Assembly (NCBI GenBank): GCA_012656075.1
Contig: JAAKBF010000224.1
Coordinates: 186,001-250,000 of the forward strand
Length of the DNA stretch: 64,000 nucleotides
Reading direction: 5' to 3'
DNA from: Phytophthora hibernalis
Lineage: Eukaryota; Oomycota; Peronosporomycetes; Peronosporales; Peronosporaceae
The notes under the pieces are model-generated. The model was not told where the DNA came from, ran no database searches, and saw only the letters and a list, made by a program, of their open reading frames with translations. Position numbers and translations under genes: made by a program. Shown piece after piece: positions 20,109 through 30,701 of the stretch (position 1 is its first letter; each line of letters begins with the position of its first letter).

Positions 20109-20905
20109 ATGAGTGAAACTCAACTATCCGACCAATATTTGTACCAGAGCTCGCTCAAGAGCGATCCGGAGATCAAGGTATCTTCTGGCAAGCGAGTACC
20201 GTTTGTAATCGATCTTAATCAGGGATCGTATCAGAATGGTGTTATTACTATCGATGCAACTGCTCAGCTTAACGGATCCGAAGGATTTGCTTGCCTTCGC
20301 GATGCGTACATCATGCTCCCATACGAGGTATCAATGAAGAATGGTGCTACTGCTTAGACTGCTGCTGCTAATCGTTTCTGTGCTACTCTAAAGTGTGGCA
20401 ACTGAAATGTCATTGATAGCATGTCTCTTGAACTAAATGGTAAGACCATTTTTGCATGGCTGACTACAAGCTCTTTTGGAACAATGTCCGCGCGCAGACA
20501 AGCTACAGCACACAGTACGTTGAGAAGCATGGAGCAGAGTCGTTCCTTTACCCGGATGCTGCTCAGTCCGCTTTGTACAGTTCTGCTACCAGCTCGACTA
20601 CTGGAGATAGATACTCAAACAATACTGCATTCTCATCTTCGTTTGCCACCACTGGCCCCTCGGGTGGTGCATCCATTCCTAACGATGGCTTTGTTCGCCG
20701 ACTTCTGTCGAACCCTCCTAATGCCGGTTCTGATTTCTCTACGTCATGGCCGTCGGTAGGTGGAGCTGCTGCGTCTACCACTATCTCGAATCAGACTGCT
20801 CGTGGTGCCTTTGTAGCTGGTGCAGCTACCGCTAACGCCATCATGGGAACGTGGAACTATATGCTAAAGGTTAAGCTAACTGACCTCCATCCGATTTTCA
20901 AGGAG
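20109..20905 (+). CDS. Major capsid protein, N-terminal half (split by inversion)
   Basis: It begins MSETQLSDQYLYQSS and contains a first jelly roll ending in MLKVKLTDLHPIFKE, the connector that precedes the second barrel in MCPs of this class. The second half is at 14665-15572 on the other strand. There is damage in this half: in-frame TAG (20355-20357), in-frame TGA (20403-20405) and a one-base shortfall in a T5 run (20450-20454). Both stops could arise by single C-to-T changes. The frame ends at a TGA created at the inversion junction. Position and content fit a capsid gene driven from the shared protease/MCP promoter. Confidence 0.8.
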
Positions 20906-21272
20906 TGAAGCAATGGTAATGCAAAGTGATCGTCGATTGAAGCAAGAAATCGCTGATGTGCCTATTGAGAGAGTCGAGTGTCTTTACAAGTCTCTAAAGG
21001 TTCAATCATACAAATGGAAGGCTCACCCTGATAAGCCTAAGGAATTAGGTCTGATCGCTCAGGATGTTCTCGATCAAGCGTTCTTAGATCTGATAGCTCG
21101 TATCCCTGATAGTGATCCGGAGCTCACGGAAGGTACTGATCCATGGTTAGAGCCCCAAGGTGTAAAGCTCAGCGTCGATTATCCAAAGCTCAGCGTGTAT
21201 AACATGCGGATGATCCAATCGATGCTCGCGCGAATCGAAGAATTGGAATCAAAATTAGCTGCATTAACATAG
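20906..21272 (+). CDS. S74 intramolecular chaperone domain of the fibre (split by inversion)
   Basis: The 119-residue frame starts SDRRLKQEI, the signature of the peptidase S74 / intramolecular chaperone auto-processing domain. It contains KELGLIAQDVL and YNMRMIQSMLARIEELESKL, the usual C-terminal coiled coil. This domain helps trimeric fibres fold and then cleaves itself off. It lacks a proper start and lies directly after the MCP N-terminal half. The fibre body that should precede it is at 15577-17258. Re-inversion joins them in phase. The domain itself is intact. Confidence 0.85.
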
Positions 21273-21275
21273 CCA

Positions 21276-21569
21276 TGTTTCGTATTTCTCATCGCAAGGA
21301 CAAGAAGTATGACGGGTGAGGCCCGAGGTCCCCAGACCTCGGGCTGAGCCCCGAGAGCGTTGGCTCTCTGCTCTGTTTGCTGATGGTAGAATTGTATCAA
21401 GCGAAATGGTGAGCCTTATCAACAGTATCGGGACCGTACGCCATTGAAGGCATACCAAGCCTACGACCACAAGGATAAGAAGCGACGTGATCGATACTAT
21501 AAACGACACAGCATTGATTATCCGCTTTATTCACCTGACTGGTTTTCAAAACAATATTTATGGACCTAA
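21276..21569 (+). pseudogene. Small basic viral protein with frame breaks
   Basis: A start with MFRISHRKDKKYDG is followed by a TGA. Coding resumes in other frames (IVSSEMVSLINSIG, then DHKDKKRRDRYYKRH ending SPDWFSKQYLWT at about 21569). The basic C-terminus with SPDWFSKQYLW resembles short conserved proteins of Polinton-like viruses of unknown role. At least two frame changes in 300 bases make it a broken or badly read gene. Confidence 0.4.
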
Positions 21570-21599
21570 ATATAAGCATGAAGTAAAGAGCTCAAAACT

Positions 21600-21803
21600 A
21601 ATTTAACTTCTGATGAGCCGAACCAGATTGTTGGATCGACCATGCTCCAATCTGATAAGATTATTGTTCTTGGTGATAGTGTGTTCCTCCCCACCCAAAG
21701 TCCTGATGGGGAGTCTGCCATACTTGAAGTTAGTATCAGCGATAAAAAAATCAACATTTATCGAGGATATCGAGATAAATTGACGCGTCATGGCATTTCT
21801 TAG
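21600..21803 (+). CDS. Small unrecognised viral protein
   Basis: A frame without stops runs from 21600 to 21803 and encodes a beta-rich peptide (QSDKIIVLGDSVFL, then ILEVSISDKKINIYRGYRD). The first in-frame ATG is at 21642. An upstream start at 21558 is in another frame. No family is recognised. Confidence 0.35.
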   Translation, partial: NLTSDEPNQIVGSTMLQSDKIIVLGDSVFLPTQSPDGESAILEVSISDKKINIYRGYRDKLTRHGIS

Positions 21804-21806
21804 ATA

Positions 21807-24407
21807 TCAAATGTCTTCACAGTCTTTTTTCTTTGGCTGGTAAGCCCACATACGGCCACCCTCGGTTTGCGTTGATGCATCCACTTTCCGGATTGACTTA
21901 TCAAGATCAGTTGCCCACACAGCAGCCTGAGTCTTCTGAGGTCGGTCATGAATGATTAGATTCTTCATGATTGCTTTGAGTTCGGCAACATTGTTATCGG
22001 CGTTATCACCATAGCTGCCAGTTGAGCTGGAAATAATGCGGGGTTGAAGAAGAACATGGTGATTATAGTAGTCGAGTTATAATTTCCTTAAATTCCTTAT
22101 CGTCAATCAATCGATTGCTGTACATATCCACCGTGAGAGACTTGAGCTGCTTAATAATGCTTGGATTATCATTTCCTAACTCAATCTCCCTTTGAGCTTG
22201 TCATACTCAGCACGAAGGGTTTCCAATGGATCCGTGAGCTTATCGTGGAAATTGTACTGGAGATGGGTGATTGCAGGATCTCCTTGAACATTTTTATCTT
22301 CGACGCTGAGCTTATCATACGTTGGCTGATCAATATGCTGCTTATACACAAGAGTTCTGATCATGCCTTGAAGACTATCACTGATCTGACACTTCGGTCC
22401 GCACTTTCGACGATTCGGTTGCACAATCACAAGAGTCTTAGCATCGAGGTCAGGAATACGAATATACTTGCTACCAAGCTGGCGATATACGTAGGCACTT
22501 GGCGTAGCTAAGCCCTGAATCTCATTGAGATTGTAGGTTCTTCCACGTCTGACAACACCTTCCAGTCGAGCCACACCAGCTCCTCTCAAACCACGACCCT
22601 TCAACCCGCTTCGGTTAACTTTATCATCTTGGCGATCAACAAAGTCATCTACATTGATTTGCTCTTGAGCCGCAATGCTATATTTTTAGCTTCTGCATTA
22701 AATACAGCTTTTGTAGCCTTCATAGCTGATGCCGCTGCCTTTAGTGCCGATCGAGCTGATTTTGAGTTATTTCCTTTGACTGCTTTCTTAGCCTCTTCAT
22801 AACGCTTTTGCGCCTCTCTGTATGATTGGTAAGCACGTTCAGAATCATCATGAAGCTTTTGTAAATTTTCATCTCTGTATGGTTCAATACCTTGTCTTCT
22901 GATATCATGACCCGTATTCAGTATTGCTTCATTTAATATTTTAAGATTATCATCAAGATTTTTGCGCCTCCGCTGATCTTTTTCTTATCTTTAACCAATT
23001 TTGCTGCTTCCTCTTCATTTGATGGGAAGGGATACTCAACTTCCTTGAGATATTTATCTAAATCCTCAAATCCATCGAGCAACGATATGAATGTATCCAT
23101 CCATCTGATAGTCTTCATCAATCCCTTCATCGCTTCTCCAGATACTTGCTTGTCTTTCCTATTTCTAATAACCAAGGGTTTGGTTTCAGATGGCTCACCA
23201 AAATAATAGCCCTGATGAGTTTTGACGATACCTTTAGACTCAACGATTGGTTTGAGTCTTAACGGTATTTTTACACCTTTAGAATTAAGACCACTGTAGT
23301 AATCGGTTAGGATTTTTTAGCATCGTTGTCAGCATTGGATAGGTTTTGATCCATGTCTTCATCAACTCCAGTCATTGTACCTTGACGTGCCTCTCCTACA
23401 CCTTCTGTGAAATCATTCGCATCGAGTTCTTTGTCCTCATCACCAATCATCTCTAAGTCATGTCCTCTCTCTCTTACCATATCAACAAATGCTTTGAGTG
23501 ATAGTTGCCAATTGACTTTCTTAGTTATAGAGGGCTTAATTTGATTACTTTCCTTACCGAAAACACGAATAGTACTCCCTTAATCCATACATATCCATTA
23601 GCATCAAAAGGGGTTGATTTGTTTGTTCCTTTAAGGATAGGAACAATCTTTTCATTAAACCATTGGATTCAAGTAGATCCTTATTTTTAGCAATGCTTAA
23701 ATACATTTTGAATTTACTATCCGACTGATCGGAAGTGGTGGAAGTTGAATTATCAAAGAGAAAGCTATCCTCAAGTCTCTGTTTGCTTTGCTTATAGTCC
23801 TCACCAGAAGAAGCGTTGGCTCTGTTGGATCCAATACGCTGCCATACTTGAAACGGTGCCTTTTACCCTCTTTACCCATTTCATTACGTTCTCGTTTCTC
23901 ATTGATGTAATTGAGAAATCGAGCGTCATTAGTTAGTACCACACCGATATGGTCGTATGTCTCTGACCAATTGATGCTTGGAACTAAAACAAGCTTGTTT
24001 AATCTAATACTGTATGTCTTTGCTCCATTTCCAATATAATACTTCGTTAGCTGGCGTCCATTAGAAACCACGGGATGAAGACCCAATTCTGCAAGAATCG
24101 GATAAACCTCAAATATTTCTGCAACTGCTTGTTTTGATCGCTTCTGTTCATCGATCTCATCGTTGCCATCATCACTATGCAAAGTATCATCTGTATCATC
24201 GACTGTTGCCTTATCCTCACCAACTCCAACATCTGATGTCGTTGGTCGAGCTTGAACGTTTCGATCAGTTGTCTCAGGACGTGCTTGAAATCCTCTATCA
24301 GTTGTATCGGGGCGTACCTGTACTTCAGCATCCATCATAACGGGACGAACATTTACTTCAGGATCGGTTGATACCTCAGGGTTTGTTTGGGAGGATTCAT
24401 CACTCAC
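21807..24407 (-). CDS. Large viral protein of unknown function with Arg-Pro repeats, several frame breaks
   Basis: The gene starts at ATG 24407. The N-terminal region has four copies of a 10-12 residue unit around VQARPxTTDR (about 24230-24350) and then an acidic stretch. The middle carries HPVVSNGRQLTKYYIGNGAK and a Lys-rich helical region. The C-terminal part has GRTYNLNEIQGLATPSAYVY, LVIVQPNRRKCGPKC and a final segment ending PKKKDCEDI at 21807. Frames change near 23700, 23500, 23200-22930, 22620, 22170 and 22080. The total would be roughly 860 residues. The 'NEIQGLATPSAYVYRQLGSKYIRI' region looks conserved and structural. I do not recognise a function. Confidence 0.5.
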
Positions 24408-24627
24408 CGTTTTTTAAGGGCTCCGACGACCCGGTTGTGGAATCTGTCTGAACTGATGTGGAAGATGTGGAAGTTATGCTAATAGTTTTACCTACGTCGC
24501 TTGCCCACGATGCGCCTTCATACATATCACGCTTAGCATTAGCTTGACGAACACGACGTTGAGCTCTTTCAAGAATCTCCTGTCGTTTTTGCTCTCTCTG
24601 AGCGAGGGATGTGAAATTTGGAAACAT
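24400..24627 (-). CDS. Small viral protein, Arg-rich helix plus Ser/Thr tail
   Basis: The intact 75-residue frame has an N-terminal amphipathic, Arg/Gln-rich helix (EQKRQEILERAQRRVRQANA) followed by a Ser/Thr-rich tail. It overlaps the start of the next gene by 8 bases, suggesting co-transcription. A ctatatc box lies 5' of the ATG. The function is unknown. Confidence 0.45.
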   Translation of the reverse strand: MFPNFTSLAQREQKRQEILERAQRRVRQANAKRDMYEGASWASDVGKTISITSTSSTSVQTDSTTGSSEPLKNGE

Positions 24628-24668
24628 TGTCTCTATATCTTGGAAATCATAAAAAAATGAGTACGTAA

Positions 24669-24959
24669 TTACCAGTAGCTTGGCATAATTGAGTCGTGTC
24701 GAAACTTAGAGTACAAATGACAAATATGATTTCGCTCAATTAGAAGGCTTAGATAACGATCCTTGATGCAGTGAAATGGAACGCCAAATATTGCTTCCAA
24801 CTCATGGCGATACTTATGATTTACTACCGTTTTTCGAAAATTGGCTGATGCATCAAGGTTCATTAGTTCGTTCTTGATTCGGCTTACTTCCTGGATAATC
24901 CATAGCTTCCGCTGAAGCTTAGCAAGCTCACGGTCCTTTTCTAAACAACTGGGGCACAT
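24669..24959 (-). CDS. Small viral protein with N-terminal CxxC
   Basis: The intact frame of about 96 residues from ATG 24959 begins MCPSCLEKDRELAKLQRKL, a CxxC pair leading into a coiled coil. The later part contains HRHELEAIFGVPFHCIKDRYLS-type helical sequence. The preceding bases carry TATATAG (minus strand, about 24970). I prefer this ATG to an in-frame one 75 bases upstream because it keeps the box outside the gene. It could be half of a zinc-binding module. The function is unknown. Confidence 0.45.
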   Translation of the reverse strand: MCPSCLEKDRELAKLQRKLWIIQEVSRIKNELMNLDASANFRKTVVNHKYRHELEAIFGVPFHCIKDRYLSLLIERNHICHLYSKFRHDSIMPSYW

Positions 24960-25077
24960 TATATTATTACTATATATCAAGTCAGATAATTCAAAACTTT
25001 TCGCAAAATAGATCAAACTATATACTTGAGTCAAAAGCTTACAGATGATGTATCTATCAAAATTATTTACAAGCTAA

Positions 25078-26163
25078 CTATGACTCATTTTTTAAACCCC
25101 AGTACTCCTTTTCAAGAGTTGATCTCCTGTTTTTGTTAACCAGCCGCAGATTATCTTGTGGCTCCCAGGAGTCAGGTTCATTACCCAGCCATCTCACCAG
25201 ATATTTGTACTTTCCAGAGCGTATCTTTTTGTGATCCAAGATCTTCTCCGCCTCAAGAATATCGCCTCAATTAATAGTAGCATCCGTAGTCTCTGATTTA
25301 ACCAATTTAAGATCATTTGGTGCCTTGTAGGGAGTATGACCATTTTTGAGCGGATTTGGACTCGGTATCCATCAATTCCAACGATTGTATAGACAGCTTT
25401 GCTCCATCGAGCAGCTTCTTTATCAAATGTCTGCTTCTTAAGTCGATATAGCACATTTGCTCCGACTTCGAACTCATTCTCAACTCTCTCTGCTTCACCT
25501 TGATTGTGTTCCAGCTCTGACCCAATGACTTTACCTTTGGCCTCGTTTGGGGTCATTTTTATAGAGCGATGGAACGTGCTATTATAGTTTTCGATAACAT
25601 CGCTGATAAGCTTTTGCGTAATCCTCTTGGGAGGCATTTTAGTTAGTCTCTGCTTCAAAGTCCTGTTGAATCGTTCGATTTTGCCCATGGTTCCGTGATC
25701 ACCAGGCTCATTGTTGTAGTGCTCAATGTTCTTACTTTGGAAGAATTCTTGAGCCTGTGAGTTCATGAACTCGCATCCATTATCGCTTGTCAGAATGTCA
25801 ACTGTGTGAAGGTGGACAAATGCTTTAAGCGCTGCTAACACAGTTGCTGCCGTCTTGTTTGATAAGAGCTTTGTGTATCCCAACCTTGAGTTAATGTTGA
25901 TAGCAGTCAAAATTGGTCGTTTCTCCCAAAACGCAAGATCCATTTGCCACGAATTGGGGTTGTATGAAGCTATTTTGAAGCCATCAAAGCGCTTCTTTTG
26001 ATCCTGAAATCGCTGAATATCGGACTGGTTCGCATACCACTCCTTTACGATTTTGATAGTAATCTTAGGATCTAACTCCTTTGCCTTCTGATACAGAGCT
26101 TGAGTGCCGATAAAACCGGTTTTGGGATCATAGTAGAGTTTTTTAGTAGATCTTGAGAAGACA
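25078..26163 (-). CDS. Retroviral-type integrase with C-terminal chromodomain (DD35E)
   Basis: The catalytic core shows Asp in MDLAFWEKRP, Asp in LTSDNGCEF and Glu in GKIERFNRTLK, with 35 residues between the last two, as in Polinton c-integrases and retroviruses. After a linker, the C-terminus is a chromodomain: YLVRWLGNEPDSWEP then NLRLVNKN (25090-25260). Such domains bind chromatin and may steer integration. The N-terminus starts at ATG 26163 and shifts frame in an A6 run (26139-26144), consistent with one missing base. Another shift occurs near 25265 before the chromodomain. This enzyme would create the observed 6-bp target duplication. Confidence 0.88.
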
Positions 26164-26212
26164 TGATCCTATATTTAGAAGAAAAAAATTGGCATCAGCT
26201 CGATATATACCC

Positions 26213-29200
26213 TTAGACATTCAGCGGAATCGTTGAAATACCATCCGACATTACCTGGCGCTTATCATAGTAGTAATTGAGCGCTGTTTTGGTTTGAGTA
26301 TAGGTAATGATCGATTTGGTTTCTTTCGATAGTCTGAAACCCTTGTTAGTACCCCGAAGTGTGATACGGTTCCGTACAATTGTCTCAAAACCGTCTGGGT
26401 TAAGTACATCAACGCCCCTGCTGTACACCCTTAGCACTGACTTTGACCTTGTGCTCTTCGTCCGGTAGATAGCAGATGTAGTTCTTAGAGGATAATGAGA
26501 CCATTGCATCACCTCGCCACTCTTCCTTGAATAGTCCAGGCGTGCGGCGATCGAACTTGGCTACCTCAGCGTTGTAGTCTCGCGGGAACCACTCAAACTT
26601 ATGCTCATCGAAGTGATCACGAAGTTCAGGCTTGATGCATTCTTTGAATGGGTTCTCGCAGCTGAACGCAATATATCCACTGTCCGTGTCCATCTCCTGA
26701 TATTGAAAGTCTGAACGATCAAAGTAAAAGTCGATGCAGTCATAGTAAAACTGAAGCATGCGTAGCTTAGCGAGCTGATAGATAGCAATCGATAAATGGA
26801 TCGGGTTCTTGTTGTTGAGGCGGCGCTTTTTCATCGTAATCTCACAAGAATCATTAAGCTCCTCCAACCCGTGGAACGTAAAGTGTTCGATCTTGCTCTT
26901 AGTAGCTTTGTCGTTCGACTCATACTTGACCACTTTGTGCTTGCTCATATCCATTCCAGATCGACCGAAAGCACTGTTGCCTACAAGTTTCATCATCTCA
27001 GCAATCATCGCCTTCGACTTATCAACATCACCCTCTCGCCGGGCGTTTGATACAGCCTCCCTAAAAGGAGCAAAAGCCTTGTGGGAGTTCGCTTTGATGA
27101 AGCTGTAAGTCTTAGTGATCTCCAAACCATGAGAGAGATACCACTTGAGTAAAGGTGCGTATATGAGAATCTTTTCACCAAAGTAGCTACCTATCAGCTT
27201 ACGAGCTGGTTTTGCTCGGCTTTGCTTACGTGCCTCGTTGTACTTGTACATGTGATGACCAATGACACTCTCATCAGCACAATCGATTAGCGTGTTCTTG
27301 AAGATGGGGTCATCTCTGAGAAGTAGTCTTTGAAGTGCTCTGGTGTGCGAATATCACACTCGAGGAAGCCGAAAATCTTATCAGCAACGATGTCCTCGAT
27401 AATGCCGTCATAAGCCTCGATCGTAGTCAATCGTCCGCATGGCATCTCATTACCAAGTGCCCATAGGTATAGAGCGTTAGCATCGTATCCGATAATTTTC
27501 TTACAGATCTTACCACCGTGAATCTTCGTCTCATTGCGCTTAGCGTAGCGATTGAAGATAATAGATGGGCCTCCAGAAATATTGGCTTTCATCTTAGCGT
27601 AGATGTCCTTTTCCTCCTTATCAATGCTATACACCAATCTGTCCGAGTTGAACTCAAGCAACTTCTTATAGCGGAATCCCTTGAGTGACATGTCCTTACG
27701 CGCGGTGTTGCACTTGATACAGCTGACCAATACGTTGCCATCGATGTGTCCAAGCTTGTTGTTGATACGGTCTGCTGAAGCGGTATCGACGGTCAGCTGG
27801 CAGTAGCATAAACCACACAGATACTTTTGCTTTTGCAGTAATGTATCCAAGTGATCAAATGTCATACCAAATTCCCGCTTTGCCTTAGCATCCTGACTCT
27901 TGTAGCCGCCCATACGCTGAGCTGGAAATTGGAATGCGTTAGCAGGTGCCTTATCCGGATATTGGAGATTGTTGAAACAGGTCTGATACATAACCTTCTC
28001 CGAAAGTCCAGGTAGCGACACTCCATCCGCGAACATATCCAGATCGAAACGCATGAATAGCTCGCGCTGGGCTTTGATAGCCTTGATGAATGGAACTACA
28101 TCGAGATTGTTGTACCAGACCAGTAGGTCCTTGATGGATTTCATCTCATAGTACCCCCACACGAACTTCACTCGCTCGTAGTCATCATCGGTGACGCTTG
28201 TTTCACGGAGCTTGCTGTCAAAAGCTGACTTAGGCGGGATAGTAGTCTGGTTGAGTACATTGAACGCGGTGATGTACTCATACGGGAAGAGACCCTTGCC
28301 AAGACCACAGACACATCTAATTTTGTCATCACATTTGCAGCCACCCAGATATGTCGTAAGATACTTATCGTAGCTGGTGCCAGCCGGTACATAGTTGCTA
28401 ATATCAAGCATTTTCATGTTCGATGTAGCAATGCACATGTAGCTGGGGTTCTTGATGACAGATTTGATGTTGTCAGTACCAATGATGGCAAATAAGTCGC
28501 TCTTAATCAAGTTGATATCGTATCGACCAGAATTGAAGCCGAATACTGGTACCTGATCAATCTGTTGCTTAAGTCTTCCATAGTCGGACCTCTGCTTACC
28601 AAAGCCAAGACTGTTATGGAAGTGGAAGAAGTTATCATACTTCCTTCCTTAATCCAACTCTCCACATCAAACATCTTGTACTTCTGACCAAGATTGACGC
28701 CTGGAATTTCCAAACCCGTCAGACCGTGGGCATTGATGATTTTTGCAGAAGCGACTTATACTTATCGACATTGTACTGTTGAATCTTCACCGATACATCA
28801 CCAATGTATTTGAACATATCCATAAGCAACATCTTTGGATCGTCATTTACAAAATAACGCACCTCCTCGGTTAAGCTATCAGCTATGGATACAGACACCG
28901 GAATGTGTTCGTTCGTGAAGACAGTATTCTCCCCGTGTTGAGTCGCGGTAGCCTTAAGGATTGCCTCAAAGTCATAAACAATGAAGTTGTCGATGTATTG
29001 ATTGACCTCCTTAATGGAATACTTTGTAAGCAGTGATCGGATCGCGTTAGGAGCTGTCTTGTAGATAGTTGGCTCAGCGGGGAAGCTCTCAATATTCACA
29101 AGCTCGCACTGATTTTTCATGTGATTTTAAGTCTTTCACCGCTCACGAAAATCATTTCACACTTGGGGCACTGATACTTAGACTGAAGCATATCGATGTT

Positions 29201-30170
29201 CTTGATGTAGAGAGCGTGATTCTCGTGTGATAGAATATTCATAGCTTCATACCCTTATCCGACCTACCAATGCTTTCAACATTTCCGGTAGCTACATCCA
29301 TGCTATATACGTTAATACCGAGTTGGAAGCAGTCCTCAACCTCATCGAGCTGTAGTAGGTCAATGGGCTTGAAGCTTCGAAATAGGCTCAACGTTTCGTT
29401 AACCCCTTGAAAGAGCAATAGCGCTTGAATGCCTCCTTCACCTGAGCCTGAATTCTGCGAGGATTCTTCTTAGAGCTCTGGAATGTATGCCAGGCGATGC
29501 AGTGGAAGACGAACTTGTTGTTGGTCTTAGGGAAGTTGATTACATGCTTGTTCTCGCGAATAATCTTAGGGATGACAGTTTCGCTGTCCCCAGAGCATGG
29601 TCGCGATGGTAGATGAATATCTTGAATGCAGTGATCGCCTTGAGCTTATACCCGGAGCTGGGGTAGTTCAGTTTGTCACCCAACTCCATAGAACGGATTT
29701 CCGAAATCACCTTCTTTCGAATATCAGCCTTGCTGTTGATAGCGACAGGCTTATTGAACACATACGTGTTAGCGAGATTTGGATAGAAGTAGCGAGTATC
29801 ATCAGGATCGGTCTTGCTTAAAAGTTCTTACCCAAGAGCAACATTTACCTTAAACGCACTCGCCTGAGTCGAAAGAACATTCTCGAGCTTGTCGTAGAAA
29901 ACAAAAGGCTCAACACCCTCATATAGGTGTGATTCCATGTGATTATCATTGTAAAAACGGTACTTAGGATCAGCCTTGTAGTCAGGCGACAAGTGTTTTA
30001 ATTGAAACATTGTCCTGCTTAGCTACCAATCTCAGGTTGATTGGGCGCGAAACGTTGCTTACATAAACCATCTTACCCGTTCTACCACGCACCTTAACAC
30101 GGTAGCTACTACCCCATTTGATAGCTTGGATATTTAATCTCTTTAATCCTTCGAGCTCGGGTGCAAACAT
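26213..30170 (-). CDS. Family B DNA polymerase (protein-primed type) with zinc finger and HNH-like insert
   Basis: From ATG 30170, in order, come an N-terminal region with NKFVFHCIAWHTFQ (about 29500), a C2H2-like finger (CPKCEMIFVSGERLK, about 29150), exonuclease motif I (NFIVYDFEAIL, about 28980), a further exonuclease motif (FGFNSGRYDINLIK, about 28530), then a Cys-rich loop. Next is an HNH-like module (27695-27826: two CxxC pairs around SADRINNKLGHIDGN). The palm follows: motif A YDANALYLWA, motif B KLVGNSAFGRSG, motif C EMDTDSGY. About 1,310 residues in total, the size of Polinton polymerases. It replicates the element's linear genome. Frame changes occur at about 29820, 29540, 29390, 29125-29128 (A4 run), 28715, 28510, 27285 and 26430. 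Confidence 0.88.
27695..27826 (-). other. HNH-like zinc module inside the polymerase gene
   Basis: About 44 codons encode LCGLCYC, then SADRINNKLGHIDGNV, then SCIKCNTARKDM. The order CxxC...(D)H..GN...CxxCN is the HNH/GVE-type zinc-bound nuclease fold. It sits between the exonuclease and palm domains, in frame with both. Confidence 0.65.
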
Positions 30171-30176
30171 GTTGCC

Positions 30177-30183
30177 TATATAT
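30177..30183 (-). promoter_or_regulatory. TATATA box before the polymerase gene
   Basis: ctatatatt lies 7-13 bases 5' of the polymerase ATG (30170). It matches the box seen before other viral genes. Confidence 0.35.
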
Positions 30184-30357
30184 TGTTGGGTATATTTTTC
30201 TTCGTAGATATGACTTTATAATCTTTTGGATCTTGTATCAGGATCGACTTTATATCATACTAATATACAAAAATCTGAAATGAATTAATTCAGATATTTG
30301 GAGTATGCCTTGGTGGAGGTTTTAAGCCAGTTATTTGAAGCGTGTTGTCGGCGTCAG

Positions 30358-30606
30358 TCATTGGCTATATTCTTGACTTTTTATCTGAGAAAAATTGATT
30401 AAATAATTAAGTTCAGTTTCAGCGCTTTCTGTTTCGTTAAGTTCGGTTCTGGGCTTACGCTTGCGAGCTCGAATCTGCTTTCTATTCTTGTCGTCGTAGC
30501 TCTTTTGATACGACAAGCGAGCGTCGCGTGTGCGCTGGTAGTAGCGCTTCTGTGCTGCTTTGATACGTTCCTTGCTAGCTTGGTATTGCTCAGGAGAGTA
30601 CGCCAT
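30358..30606 (-). CDS. Small basic viral protein
   Basis: The intact 82-residue frame is Arg/Lys/Gln/Tyr-rich (SKERIKAAQKRYYQRTRDAR, then KNRKQIRARKRKPRTELN) and probably binds nucleic acid through a long helix. ctatatta lies directly before its ATG. No family is recognised. It is the last viral-type gene before the Crinkler-domain gene and is read on the same strand. Confidence 0.5.
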   Translation of the reverse strand: MAYSPEQYQASKERIKAAQKRYYQRTRDARLSYQKSYDDKNRKQIRARKRKPRTELNETESAETELNYLINFSQIKSQEYSQ

Positions 30607-30701
30607 GTTACTATATTACTAACTTTATATTTATCACGATCGATCAACAAATACTTGGTAATTGAGAAGTTGAAAACACAATGCTTCCATTAAATTATTA
30701 A

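Larger units (their letters stand above)
15573..20905. other. Internal inverted segment (5.33 kb)
   Basis: The left junction is inside what should be MCP/fibre and the right junction is inside MCP/S74. At the left junction the bases TTCA (15573-15576) and at the right TGAA (20906-20909) are inverted copies of one another. Flipping the segment restores both genes in phase, provided one of the 4-base copies is lost. That is the footprint expected of repair after a staggered break. No long inverted repeats flank the segment. Confidence 0.85.

Noticed and set aside
20109..21272. MCP and S74 as one capsid gene
   Set aside because: The S74 domain is a fibre chaperone. Its adjacency to the MCP N-half is a product of the inversion.
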